Source: Leptospira andrefontaineae
GTDB taxonomy: Bacteria; Spirochaetota; Leptospiria; Leptospirales; Leptospiraceae
NCBI RefSeq assembly: GCF_004770105.1
Contig: NZ_RQEY01000026.1
Location: forward strand, 124,001 to 188,000
DNA length: 64,000 bases
Direction of reading: 5' to 3'
The notes beneath the pieces were generated by a model. That model had not been told where the DNA came from. It was given only the letters and a program-made list of their open reading frames with translations, and made no database searches. Made by a program: the position numbers and the translations under genes. Position 1 is the stretch's first letter. Each line of letters opens with the position of its first letter. Below, in pieces: positions 50,719 to 59,889 of the stretch.

Positions 50719-52011
50719 ATGAGCCGGGACTTAGATCAAGTTGTCGATATGCAGGTGCTTTCGGAACAATCCGGGACTGGGAAAATTCTGATAATAGATG
50801 ATTCACCGGAGATAGCGTTAGTTTACGATCATTATTGCAGAAAGATGAATTGGGATTTCGATATTGCCTCGAACGGTAAAGAAGGAATGAAGAAGTTCCT
50901 TTCTGCTTCAAGGCCTTATTCGGTGTATCTTGTCGATCTGGTCATGCCTGAGCAAGATGGAACAACCTTTATACGGGAACTGAAAGAAAAGGATCCAAAT
51001 GCAATTATTATAGTTCAATCTTCTCTATATGAACCTGAGAAGATTGTTGAGGTAATGAAGTTAGGCGTCTTCGATTACTTGGTCAAGCCGGTTACGAAAG
51101 AAACTTTCGATAGAACGATCACCTTAGCTTTGCAATACAGCACTCTGAGAGATTTTCAAGCCGATATGGAAAGATCCAATCGTGACGTATTGAAAGAACA
51201 GCTGGATTGGTTAACGTATAAAGAATCAATCCGGAAATCCGATGAAAACTCATTATCGCTTTCTACTATAAAATCCTTGAATACTTCCTTTTCCCAAGGC
51301 TCAGGGATCGGTACTATTCTTTCCCTTATCGATCTACTGAAGATGGGGCATCAAACTACCGAAAACGGAGCATTAGTAAATGATGAAATATTAAATCTTC
51401 TTTATTCAAGTCAGGATGTTTTAAGAAAGCAATTAGGTGCTTTGTCGACCATTCTATCTTTGGCTGGAGAGCAAGCGAAGATGGAGGTAATTTCAATATG
51501 TAACTTGGTAAATATTTTAACCAAGAGATCTGAGGCATTCCTTCCTTTTTTAGATAAAAAAGATCTGAAGATACGTTTTTCGTCCAGTAAATCGAAAGAA
51601 TCGGTCAAGATTCAACAGGATTGGATCGGCATCGTATTCGATGAGCTGATCTTGAATGCAATGAAATACTCCAAGAAGTCGACCTTCATCGATGTTTATT
51701 TCGGTAAGATAGACGGATATTTCTGTTTGGCAGTTAAGAATGTTGTCATTTCCGCCCAGCACCTCGTGGATGAAGAAAATAAAGAGGTCCTAGTGACTCG
51801 TCCTTTTTATCGTCTTCTCCCTCCTGTCGAGGAATTTCCTGAATTGGAAAGGTTCGGAATGGGTCTTGGTTTGACCGCTGTCGATATGATCGTAAACAAA
51901 CATCGTGGAATATTTAATATTCATAATGTATCAGATCATACTTTGGAAGAGATTGAGCCATGCGTAATGGCTGAAGCCTTCTTTCCTGTGTTATCAAGGT
52001 CGGTACGTTGA
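50719..52011 (+). CDS. response regulator fused to a kinase-like ATPase domain
   Basis: 430 residues. Residues 20-135 are a receiver domain with acidic DD at 27-28, phosphorylatable Asp73 (LVDLVMPEQDG) and KPV. Residues 290-425 are a histidine-kinase-type ATPase: N-box FDELILNAMKYS and glycine loop GMGLGLTAVDMIV. Between them, where a dimerisation helix should carry HE-x-R, the sequence is SLNTSFSQGSG with no histidine, and the G1 loop is also atypical. It probably binds ATP or a partner without autophosphorylation. First gene of the chemotaxis operon, four bases before cheA. Confidence 0.82.
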   Translation: MSRDLDQVVDMQVLSEQSGTGKILIIDDSPEIALVYDHYCRKMNWDFDIASNGKEGMKKFLSASRPYSVYLVDLVMPEQDGTTFIRELKEKDPNAIIIVQSSLYEPEKIVEVMKLGVFDYLVKPVTKETFDRTITLALQYSTLRDFQADMERSNRDVLKEQLDWLTYKESIRKSDENSLSLSTIKSLNTSFSQGSGIGTILSLIDLLKMGHQTTENGALVNDEILNLLYSSQDVLRKQLGALSTILSLAGEQAKMEVISICNLVNILTKRSEAFLPFLDKKDLKIRFSSSKSKESVKIQQDWIGIVFDELILNAMKYSKKSTFIDVYFGKIDGYFCLAVKNVVISAQHLVDEENKEVLVTRPFYRLLPPVEEFPELERFGMGLGLTAVDMIVNKHRGIFNIHNVSDHTLEEIEPCVMAEAFFPVLSRSVR

Positions 52012-52015
52012 ATAT

Positions 52016-54547
52016 ATGGAAGTAGATTACGAAAGTCTATTAAAAGATTATTTGGTAGAGACTCGAGAATTGCTGGATATGGCAGAAGAGTCTATTCTCG
52101 GATTGGAGAAGGAATACCATCCGGAGCAGATAAATACTCTCTTTAGAGTGATCCATACCATAAAGGGGAACTCTGCGATTTTTGATTTTCCCTTGATCAC
52201 GGGCTTGGCTCATTCTTTCGAAAATCTGTTAAATCAGTTACGCAAAAAAGAAATCAAACCTTCCGATCAAGAGATCGGCCTCTTTCTGGAATGTATCGAT
52301 GCTCTTAAGGAAATGAACGAACACAAAGATACCGTTTCGAATTCGAAAGTTTCCGAATTGGTTTCTAAGATAGACGATATCCTGAAAGCGGAATATGAGA
52401 GATCAGAATCCGAAGAAAAGCCTAGGTTCGGATTATATTCTCTGCCTAAAAAAGATAAATCTATAATCACACCTCCCAGTACGGACGGAGTTTCCTTCAA
52501 AGACGGAAAAATACTGATCCCTAAAAGTTATATCGCAAAGGCTGAACAGGAAGGCCTATCTCTTTTTCTAGTCAAGTTCCAACCTAAGGATATGGACGAC
52601 AGGAATTGTTCAAAGGTTGTGGAGGAATTCTCTAATTTCGGCCTAGTGTTGAGTCATGGGAATTTGAACGGGAAGAATGGAACTCATTCGAACGGATCCA
52701 AGAATGAAATACATTATGTAGTTATAATGTATTCATCGGACAAGGAGAGTTTTTTAAAATGTTCTCCCATCTCTTTACTTTCTGCTTCTACAATTTTTGA
52801 ACCTGAAAAGAGAAAAAGTCCATCGGAATCTCGTGTAATACCGGATAGACCCAAACAGTCTGTTCCTGGACCTGAAGTTCAGGATAAATCCAAGGAGGTT
52901 TCGGCAGAACACTATCTGAAGATCCCTCTACAACTTTTGGATCATATGATCAATCTTGCAGGAGAAACGATAATCGTAAGGAATCAACTTCTGCAAAAGA
53001 TAGAGAACTACGATGATCCTTCTTTATTATCAATCGTTCGCAACTTGAGCCAATTGATCACTTCCTCTCAAGAGAGCGTTATGCGAACTAGGCTCCAAAA
53101 ACTGGAATCACTTTATAAAAGGATTCCTAGGTTGATCCACGATCTTGAAAGAACTACTGGAAAGGAAGTCGAGCTATCTCTGGAAGGAGGAGAAGTCGAA
53201 CTTGATAAAAATATAATAGACTCGATTTCCGATCCGATCACGCATATGATCCGAAACTCAATGGATCATGGGATAGAATCCCCCGAGGAGCGCATTTTAG
53301 CAGGAAAGCCCAGGAAAGGAAAAATACTTTTATCAGCGTCCTTACGAGGAGGGAACGTTATCCTAAAGGTCGAAGACGACGGTAGAGGTTTAAATGTCGA
53401 TCGTATAAAGAGTAAGGCAGTTGAAAGAGGATTAATAACGGAAGAGGAAGCGCAAAGAAAATCCCCGGAAGAATTATCCGAGTATATTTTCTCTCCAGGA
53501 TTTAGCACTGCCCATGCTGTTTCTTCCACTTCTGGTCGCGGTGTCGGGATGGACGTGGTAAAGATGAATTTCCAAAAAGCTGGAGGAACTGTATCGGTTT
53601 CGTCCAAGCAAAGTGTTGGAACCTCAATTATCGCTACTTTACCTCAGACACTTTCTATCATCAATTGCCAGATGGTTAGAACTTCCGGAATACTTTTCGC
53701 AATACCTCAGCAGAATATTTCAGAGCTCATTTTGCTTGATCAAAGATCGGTATCGTATTTGGAGAAGAAGATGGTGTACCAACTTCGAGGTCACCTTCTT
53801 CCTTTGATCGATATAGGGGAAATATTAGGATTATCTTCCGATCATTTGGGAGAAACGAATGGCAAGTACATCGTGGTCGTTCATACCGAAAAACATAAAT
53901 TCGGAATGTTAATAGAAGAGATCGAAAACCCGGAAGAGATAGTTGTTAAACCACTCTCGAAGGATTTGGCAAAGATCAATCTTTATACCGGCGCGGCGAT
54001 ATTGGGAGATGGGAATGTAGCGTTGATATTGGACATTTCCGGAATCAGTAAATTCTTAAAATTGCATACGAATGTAAAAGAAGAACTTCGTTCGAAGTCA
54101 GTGCATACGATTGAAGATCGGGAGCATTATCTTCTATTTTCTGTGGAGGATCAAATGTTCGCATTAGATTCGAGATCTGTGATTCGGATCGAACAGGTAG
54201 ATCCAAAACATTTCGAAAGGATCATGGACAAGGAAGTAGTTCAATACCGAGGAGAAGTAGTCGAGCTTTGTAGATTGGATCGTTATTTCAACTTGAAAGA
54301 TGAAGGGAAGGATGAACAGAGAACTATGATCCTTGTGCAGACTTCCTTGGGTAAAAAAGGGATCCTAGTACAAGAAATTCATAATGTGATTGGAGAAATA
54401 GGCTCTTTTGCTAAGAACGAAGATCAATCTTCCGGAGTTATCGGTAATGGGATCGTATTCGGTCAAACGGTTGTAGTTATCGATCCGATCGTTGTTTTAA
54501 AAAAGATCGGGAAAGACCCGATCCGCCAACGCGCAATTTCGGAGTAA
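52016..54547 (+). CDS. cheA: chemotaxis histidine kinase CheA with two CheW-like domains
   Basis: 843 residues. Domain order: phosphotransfer domain with His47 in RVIHTIKGNS; a linker with a possible P2-like domain around 160-270; dimerisation helices (LLDHMINLAGETI); ATPase with ITHMIRNSMDHGIE, DDGRG and SGRGVGMDVVK; and two successive CheW-like regulatory domains (about 540-680 and 695-840). The double CheW tail may let it dock two array partners. It phosphorylates CheY and CheB of this operon. ATG 4 bases after the preceding stop. Confidence 0.92.
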   Translation: MEVDYESLLKDYLVETRELLDMAEESILGLEKEYHPEQINTLFRVIHTIKGNSAIFDFPLITGLAHSFENLLNQLRKKEIKPSDQEIGLFLECIDALKEMNEHKDTVSNSKVSELVSKIDDILKAEYERSESEEKPRFGLYSLPKKDKSIITPPSTDGVSFKDGKILIPKSYIAKAEQEGLSLFLVKFQPKDMDDRNCSKVVEEFSNFGLVLSHGNLNGKNGTHSNGSKNEIHYVVIMYSSDKESFLKCSPISLLSASTIFEPEKRKSPSESRVIPDRPKQSVPGPEVQDKSKEVSAEHYLKIPLQLLDHMINLAGETIIVRNQLLQKIENYDDPSLLSIVRNLSQLITSSQESVMRTRLQKLESLYKRIPRLIHDLERTTGKEVELSLEGGEVELDKNIIDSISDPITHMIRNSMDHGIESPEERILAGKPRKGKILLSASLRGGNVILKVEDDGRGLNVDRIKSKAVERGLITEEEAQRKSPEELSEYIFSPGFSTAHAVSSTSGRGVGMDVVKMNFQKAGGTVSVSSKQSVGTSIIATLPQTLSIINCQMVRTSGILFAIPQQNISELILLDQRSVSYLEKKMVYQLRGHLLPLIDIGEILGLSSDHLGETNGKYIVVVHTEKHKFGMLIEEIENPEEIVVKPLSKDLAKINLYTGAAILGDGNVALILDISGISKFLKLHTNVKEELRSKSVHTIEDREHYLLFSVEDQMFALDSRSVIRIEQVDPKHFERIMDKEVVQYRGEVVELCRLDRYFNLKDEGKDEQRTMILVQTSLGKKGILVQEIHNVIGEIGSFAKNEDQSSGVIGNGIVFGQTVVVIDPIVVLKKIGKDPIRQRAISE

Positions 54548-54550
54548 TGT

Positions 54551-54994
54551 ATGGCGGAGCAAGAAGATAAGAAACAATATTTATCGTTTTTCCTCGGAAC
54601 TGAAATTTACGGCCTTCCTTTGGAGGCATGTAAAGAAGTGGATCATAATAAAAGAATATTAAGAGTTCCTCATTCTCCTGATTACATAGAAGGGATCGTA
54701 AACTTACGCGGTGATCTAGTTACCATACTGAACTTAAGATCGTTATTTGGAAAGGATCAGGTAAGAGGAGAAGGAAAACATTCTCTTATTCGTTTAAAAG
54801 GAAAGAAAGAAGCCTTCGCTATTCTTTCCGATTCGGTTTCGGATATCGTAGAAGTTGCGAATAGAGATCTGGAGAGTTGCCCTTCTCATTTAAATGAGAA
54901 AGAGGCCAGATTTATACGGAACGTAACTATTTTAAAAGATAAAACCATGATTATTTTGAATAGAGAAGAATTACTACGTTTAGAGGACGAGTGA
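54551..54994 (+). CDS. cheW: chemotaxis coupling protein CheW
   Basis: 147 residues, one CheW domain: YLSFFLGTEIYGLPLEACKEVD opening, then VPHSPDYIEGIVNLRGDLVTILNLR, the receptor-contact stretch. It links the receptor to CheA. Lies three bases after cheA and nine before the receptor gene's ATG. Confidence 0.93.
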   Translation: MAEQEDKKQYLSFFLGTEIYGLPLEACKEVDHNKRILRVPHSPDYIEGIVNLRGDLVTILNLRSLFGKDQVRGEGKHSLIRLKGKKEAFAILSDSVSDIVEVANRDLESCPSHLNEKEARFIRNVTILKDKTMIILNREELLRLEDE

Positions 54995-55003
54995 GGAGTG
55001 TAT

Positions 55004-56614
55004 ATGTTAGGTTTTGTTTCTCAAGGAAAAGAGAAGGAAAGTGAGAAAAAACAAATGTCGGTAACGTTAACTGACATCGAACGTTTTGTTAAGGATGGGA
55101 CCACACTTGTTTCTATGACCGATCTGAAAGGACGGGTCATTTATGCTAACAAGGAATTTTTGGAAATAGCGGGTTTGACCAACGATGAGTTAGTCGGTAA
55201 ACCACATAATGTTGTGCGACACCCCGATATACCTAAGAGTGTATTTAAGGATTTTTGGGATACTATACAGAGTGGTAAACCTTGGAGAGGGATCGTTAAA
55301 AACAGATCCAAAAACGGGGATCATTATTGGGTGGATGCAAACGTTGCCCCGAGAATAGAAAACGGGAATATTGTAGGCTTTATGTCGGTCAGAAGAACTC
55401 CCGCACGCCAACAAGTTGAAGCTGCTTCCAAATTATATGAGGATATACTTTCTGGGAAACGCAAATTAGAACCTACTCAGAAGAGAAAGATATCTATCAG
55501 AACAAAGTTATTCTCATTTATCTTTTTAAGCATATTGGGATTAGGAAGTTTAGCGATATCCGAATTTATGGGATTGATTTCGGAAGTTTTTTTCGGCATT
55601 GCCGGAATTTTCGCAGCTGTCCAGATCGCACTAGGTATCTATCTAACTTCTTATATTCTAAAACCTTTAAAAGAGGCCACAGATATCGCGAACAAAATAG
55701 CGACAGGTGATCTATCCGTCAATATCGCTCATAATCGTAACGACGAATTAGGAGAATTGGGAAAAGCGATCCTGAATATGCTGATCAATACTGCCGCTTT
55801 AATCTCACGATTAAAGGAGAACGGGGATATACTCTTCTCTTCTGCGCAAGAGTTATCGGGAGCGAGCCTGAACTTATCTTCAGGGATTGAAGAAATGTCC
55901 CAGCAGTCTCAAACAATCGCAGCCGCGGCAACTCAGATGAATCAGAATTTGAATGTGGTTTCGAGTTCCATTGAAGAGATGTCTGTTTCTGTCGGAGAAG
56001 TTGCAAAAAAAGCCGCCGACTCCGCGAAGATAGCGAGAGAAGCGAATTCGACTGCGATTGAAACCAGTAGGCTCGTAAAAGAGCTGGGTGAAAACGCGGA
56101 TGAGATCGGGAACGTAATCGAAAGTATTTCTAATATAGCCGCTCAAACTAAACTTCTTGCTTTAAATGCTGCAATCGAAGCGGCGGGAGCCGGAGAGGCC
56201 GGTAAGGGTTTTGCGGTAGTGGCATCGGAAGTGAAAGAACTTGCTCGCCAATCCGCGGAATCTTCAGAAGAGATCAAAAGTAAGATCTCTACCATACAGA
56301 AGAGTACGGAAAGGGTGATTGAATCCATCGGTAAAATTACTAGCGTGATTGCCGAAGTAAACGAGATCAGCGGCAGTATTGCTTCCGCAGTAGAGGAGCA
56401 ATCCATCACGACCAAGGAGATCGCAGCCAATGTCAGCCAAACATCCCTTTCGTCTAACGATGTAACTAAGAACATTAACGGGATCTCTACCGCTTCTTTA
56501 GATGGAGCTAAGGATGCAAGTAGCGTATCTAAACTTTCTCAATCTCTACAAGACCTTGCTGCAGGTTTGACCATGTTAGTGAATCAATTCAAAATATCTA
56601 ATGCTTCAAAGTAG
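55004..56614 (+). CDS. Aer-like PAS methyl-accepting chemotaxis receptor
   Basis: 536 residues from the ATG at 55004 (GAGGAG five bases upstream); a GTG two codons earlier is possible. Residues 20-135 form a PAS domain like that of Aer (GRVIYANKEFLEIAGL, then WRGIVKNRSKNGDHYWVDA), which in Aer binds FAD. Two membrane segments around 168-215 without a periplasmic sensor domain follow, then HAMP (YILKPLKEATDIANKIATGDLSV) and a signalling domain with LLALNAAIEAAGAGEAGKGFAVVA. It should sense redox or energy state from inside the cell. Confidence 0.88.
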   Translation: MLGFVSQGKEKESEKKQMSVTLTDIERFVKDGTTLVSMTDLKGRVIYANKEFLEIAGLTNDELVGKPHNVVRHPDIPKSVFKDFWDTIQSGKPWRGIVKNRSKNGDHYWVDANVAPRIENGNIVGFMSVRRTPARQQVEAASKLYEDILSGKRKLEPTQKRKISIRTKLFSFIFLSILGLGSLAISEFMGLISEVFFGIAGIFAAVQIALGIYLTSYILKPLKEATDIANKIATGDLSVNIAHNRNDELGELGKAILNMLINTAALISRLKENGDILFSSAQELSGASLNLSSGIEEMSQQSQTIAAAATQMNQNLNVVSSSIEEMSVSVGEVAKKAADSAKIAREANSTAIETSRLVKELGENADEIGNVIESISNIAAQTKLLALNAAIEAAGAGEAGKGFAVVASEVKELARQSAESSEEIKSKISTIQKSTERVIESIGKITSVIAEVNEISGSIASAVEEQSITTKEIAANVSQTSLSSNDVTKNINGISTASLDGAKDASSVSKLSQSLQDLAAGLTMLVNQFKISNASK

Positions 56615-56617
56615 AAG

Positions 56618-57706
56618 GTGAGCTCGTTGGAATTACCTCTAGAAAAAAATAAAACGGCTCGAAAGACATCCGTCTTCGTCGTGGACGACTCATTGGTTTA
56701 TCGAAACCTTCTTCGGAATACATTTTCCCAAGACGGTGAGATTGAATTTTTAGGAGCGGCGATAGACGGGAAGTTCGCCCTTCCTAAGATCGCTCAACTG
56801 AGACCGGACTTCGTGATTTTGGACGTAGAAATGCCTCAGATGAACGGTATCCAAACATTAGGAGAAATTAAATCGAAATTCCCTGAAACGCAGGTGATTA
56901 TGCTTAGTTCCCTTACTCAGGATGGAGCAAAGATCACATTGAAAGCCTTAGAGATGGGGGCGATCGATTTCGTTCCGAAACCTAACGGGGGACAAGAAGT
57001 GGCGTTAGGCGAAACATTGGGATTATTAACTTCCAAAATTAAGGCTCTCCGTTCAAACAGACCTACCATTCAAGGCTCCTTCGAAAAGAAAAATCCTCCA
57101 ACTAAGAGGATGCAAATTCATAGAGAGACGAATTGTGTGATATGCGCAATAGGGATATCTACCGGAGGACCTGTTGCCTTGCGTAAATTATTTCTGAAGT
57201 TACCATCGGATCTTAATGGAAGTATTGTAATTGCTCAGCATATGCCTCCGTTGTTCACAAACTATCTGGCAGAAAGTCTTTCACAAGCTGCGAACATGCG
57301 GATCAAAGAGGCGGAAGACGGAGAAGTTTTGAAGAAAGGAGTAGCTTATATTGCTCCCGGAGGAAAACAACTTGAGATCGTTAATGGTATTTCTGGTCCT
57401 GCAGCAAGAGTTTTTAACGGCCCGGAAGAAGAATTATGTAAACCGTCCGTAAATATCCTTTTTAAATCTTTAGCCGAAAATTTCCCGAAAGAAACTGCGG
57501 CGATCATTATGACGGGAATGGGAGAGGACGGTTATCTAGGAATGAAAGAATTAAAGAAGAATGGATCCTATCTGATCGCACAGGATAGGGAATCATGTAC
57601 CGTTTTCGGAATGCCTAATCGTCCAGTCCAGGAAGGACTCGTCGACGAAGTGTTGGATGTAGATGGTATCGCCGAGAAGATCTCCAGCTTATTACAAAGG
57701 ATATAA
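56618..57706 (+). CDS. cheB: chemotaxis methylesterase CheB
   Basis: 362 residues from a GTG; a TTG at 56627 has the better-placed AAGGTG and may be the true start. Receiver domain with Asp69 (VILDVEMPQMNG); linker; catalytic domain with Ser181 (GISTGGP), His208 (AQHMPP) and Asp304 (MTGMGEDG). It removes methyl groups from receptor glutamates when phosphorylated by CheA. Confidence 0.93.
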   Translation: MSSLELPLEKNKTARKTSVFVVDDSLVYRNLLRNTFSQDGEIEFLGAAIDGKFALPKIAQLRPDFVILDVEMPQMNGIQTLGEIKSKFPETQVIMLSSLTQDGAKITLKALEMGAIDFVPKPNGGQEVALGETLGLLTSKIKALRSNRPTIQGSFEKKNPPTKRMQIHRETNCVICAIGISTGGPVALRKLFLKLPSDLNGSIVIAQHMPPLFTNYLAESLSQAANMRIKEAEDGEVLKKGVAYIAPGGKQLEIVNGISGPAARVFNGPEEELCKPSVNILFKSLAENFPKETAAIIMTGMGEDGYLGMKELKKNGSYLIAQDRESCTVFGMPNRPVQEGLVDEVLDVDGIAEKISSLLQRI

Positions 57707-57711
57707 TTAGA

Positions 57712-58554
57712 ATGCAAGATGCTACCTTCGAATTGATGGAAATGATAAAACAGGCGACAGGTATATCCTTGACCGAAGAGAAAACTTACCTTTTGGAAAG
57801 TCGTCTTTCGGATATATTATCAGATTATAATTTATCTAATTTTTCCGAATTGTCAAAAAAATTCAAAGAAAGTTCCGATCTCGAATTTAAAGAGAAGGTT
57901 ATAGAAAGGGTAACTACTCATGAAACCAGATTTTTTAGGGACGAAAGTATATTCGGAGCGATCCTAGAAAGGATCATACCTGAAATATTGGAAAGAAAAC
58001 AGCAAAGAAATCCTAAGATCAGGATATGGTCGGCGGCTTGCTCTACCGGACAAGAACCTTATTCCATAGCGATATCAATCCACGAAAGGTATCCTCAATT
58101 ATTCAATAATGTCAGTATAACAGCGACTGATATTGCGAGGGATACAATAGAAAAAGCTAAAAGCGGAATTTATTCCGCGTTCGAGATCGGCAGGGGTTTA
58201 TCCGACGCTCATCTAACCAAATATTTCGAACCTTTTTCCAAAGGATTATATAGAGTGAATGATGAGATCCGATCCATTATCGAATTCAAACAACATAATC
58301 TGATTTATGATCCTTATCCTTCCGACTGGGACCTTATACTTTGTAGGAATGTGTCTTACTATTTCGATCAGATCGAGAGAAGGAACTTATTCAATAAAAT
58401 AGAGAAATCCTTGAATCAAGATAGTTTTCTTATTTTGGGCTCCGCCGAGTCTATTTCGGAATATTCGAAAAATTTTATAATCCGAGAATTCGGTTTGTGT
58501 CGCTTTTACGAATTGAATCCTTCCAACTTCACGCTATTTATTAAAGGAGCTTAA
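57712..58554 (+). CDS. cheR: chemotaxis methyltransferase CheR
   Basis: 280 residues. N-terminal helical domain, then VTTHETRFFRDESIF, the SAM site IRIWSAACSTGQEPYSIAI, and FDLILCRNVSYYF-type motif (WDLILCRNVSYYF). It methylates the receptor using S-adenosylmethionine. Five bases after cheB, three before cheY. Confidence 0.93.
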   Translation: MQDATFELMEMIKQATGISLTEEKTYLLESRLSDILSDYNLSNFSELSKKFKESSDLEFKEKVIERVTTHETRFFRDESIFGAILERIIPEILERKQQRNPKIRIWSAACSTGQEPYSIAISIHERYPQLFNNVSITATDIARDTIEKAKSGIYSAFEIGRGLSDAHLTKYFEPFSKGLYRVNDEIRSIIEFKQHNLIYDPYPSDWDLILCRNVSYYFDQIERRNLFNKIEKSLNQDSFLILGSAESISEYSKNFIIREFGLCRFYELNPSNFTLFIKGA

Positions 58555-58557
58555 TAT

Positions 58558-58920
58558 ATGGGGAATTTAAGAATACTGGCAGTGGATGATTCTGCCACAA
58601 TGAGAAGTCTAGTTCAACAGACCTTGGGGATAGGCGGCTATGAAGTTACTCTTGCATCCGATGGTAAGGAAGGTATAGACAAATTCGGCGACTCTATTTT
58701 TGACCTGGTCATAACGGATATAAATATGCCAGTGATGGACGGACTTGCCTTCATACGAGAAGTCAGAAAGAGGAATACGGATGTACCTATTCTGACATTA
58801 ACTACCGAGTCTGAAGAGAATATAAAAATGAAAGGAGCCGAAGCAGGGGCAAACGGCTGGATCGTTAAACCTTTTCGTCCTGCGCAGTTCCTAGATATAA
58901 TAAAACAAGTTTTGCAATGA
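58558..58920 (+). CDS. cheY: chemotaxis response regulator CheY
   Basis: 120 residues, a lone receiver domain: Asp10-Asp11, phosphorylatable Asp54 (VITDINMPVMDG), Thr at LTTES, and Lys104 in WIVKPF. It carries the signal to the flagellar motor or modulates CheA. Last recognisable gene of the operon. Confidence 0.92.
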   Translation: MGNLRILAVDDSATMRSLVQQTLGIGGYEVTLASDGKEGIDKFGDSIFDLVITDINMPVMDGLAFIREVRKRNTDVPILTLTTESEENIKMKGAEAGANGWIVKPFRPAQFLDIIKQVLQ

Positions 58921-58921
58921 G

Positions 58922-59002
58922 ATGAGATCCAGACTTTTCGAAAATCATATTTTAGATAAGCTGGCCGAGGATCACATGAATCTATTTGCGGAAGCCGTTT
59001 GA
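58922..59002 (+). CDS. possible 26-residue ORF after cheY
   Basis: An ATG one base after the cheY stop opens 26 codons (MRSRLFENHILDKLAEDH and 8 more). It ends inside the terminator hairpin. The sequence is amphipathic and helix-prone. It could be a remnant of a lost gene, a coupled small protein or chance. No family recognised. Confidence 0.25.
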   Translation: MRSRLFENHILDKLAEDHMNLFAEAV

Positions 59003-59019
59003 AAGGCTCCCGCAAATAG
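58982..59019. terminator. strong hairpin ending the chemotaxis operon
   Basis: CTATTTGCGG-a-AGCC pairs with GGCT-c-CCGCAAATAG over 14 bp with one internal mismatch; loop of eight bases. Convergent genes end on both sides (cheY + and the SDR -), so it can serve both. Confidence 0.75.
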
Positions 59020-59022
59020 TAT

Positions 59023-59862
59023 TTATCTCATTTGTTTAAGCAGAAGCTTTCCGACGATCACTTGGTAAAAAGTCGGAAGTAATCTTTGCATTAGATCGAT
59101 AAACACTGCATCTGGTCCGATAAGAACTCTGCGAGAGTTTTTCTTTACTCCTTTTAAGATCACTTTTGCAGCTCGTTCCGCAGTTGTTATAAATTGAGCG
59201 GACATTTTTTCTCCGGCAGTATTTGGATCTAAGCCGAGAGCTTTTACACTATCATTGGTTTTGGAACTTTTTGCGATTGCTGTTTTGATCCCGCCTGGAT
59301 GAACGCTGGTAGCAGAAACTTTTGCTTTAGTAAAATCTAATTCTTGTCTTAAGGTCTCCGTAAATCCTCTGACTGCGAATTTGGAAGCATTATACGCGGA
59401 AGTCCCCGGAACTGCGATGATCCCGAATACACTGGAAGTGTTGACGATATGGCCTTCTCCGCTTTCTTTTAGGTAAGGTAGGAATGCTTGGGTCCCGTTT
59501 ACTACTCCACCGAAGTTGATGTCCATTACTCGTTGGAAATCTTTGGACTCGAATCCTTCTATCGTCGATCCGTAAGCGATACCTGCATTATTGAATATTA
59601 AATTTACCTTATTATGGTCTTTGGCTACTTTTGATGCCCAATCGAAAACCGCGGATCGATCCGATACATCCAACTTTTGGCTGGTGATTGAAATATTCGG
59701 ATTCTTCTTTTTTGCTAATTGTACTGTTTCCGCAAGACCTGCTTCATTTACGTCCGATAATGCAAGATTACATTCTTGTTCTGCAAGTTGAATGGCAAGT
59801 TCTCTCCCCATTCCCGATCCGGCACCAGTGATAGCTGCGACTTTATTTTTAAAACTTTTCAT
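59023..59862 (-). CDS. short-chain dehydrogenase/reductase
   Basis: 279 residues. Classical SDR: cofactor loop TGAGSGMG at 13-20, NNAG, and the catalytic Ser with Tyr-x3-Lys in SAYNASKFAVRGF. The aspartate in ALSDVNE after the second strand suggests NAD(H) preference. It follows the monooxygenase gene by 27 bases, so the pair probably oxidises an alcohol to a ketone and then inserts oxygen. A C-terminal extension (LLPTFYQVIVGKLLLKQ) may touch the membrane. Confidence 0.88.
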   Translation of the reverse strand: MKSFKNKVAAITGAGSGMGRELAIQLAEQECNLALSDVNEAGLAETVQLAKKKNPNISITSQKLDVSDRSAVFDWASKVAKDHNKVNLIFNNAGIAYGSTIEGFESKDFQRVMDINFGGVVNGTQAFLPYLKESGEGHIVNTSSVFGIIAVPGTSAYNASKFAVRGFTETLRQELDFTKAKVSATSVHPGGIKTAIAKSSKTNDSVKALGLDPNTAGEKMSAQFITTAERAAKVILKGVKKNSRRVLIGPDAVFIDLMQRLLPTFYQVIVGKLLLKQMR

Positions 59863-59889
59863 TTGGTTTTTCTTCTTCCTATTTTGTGT

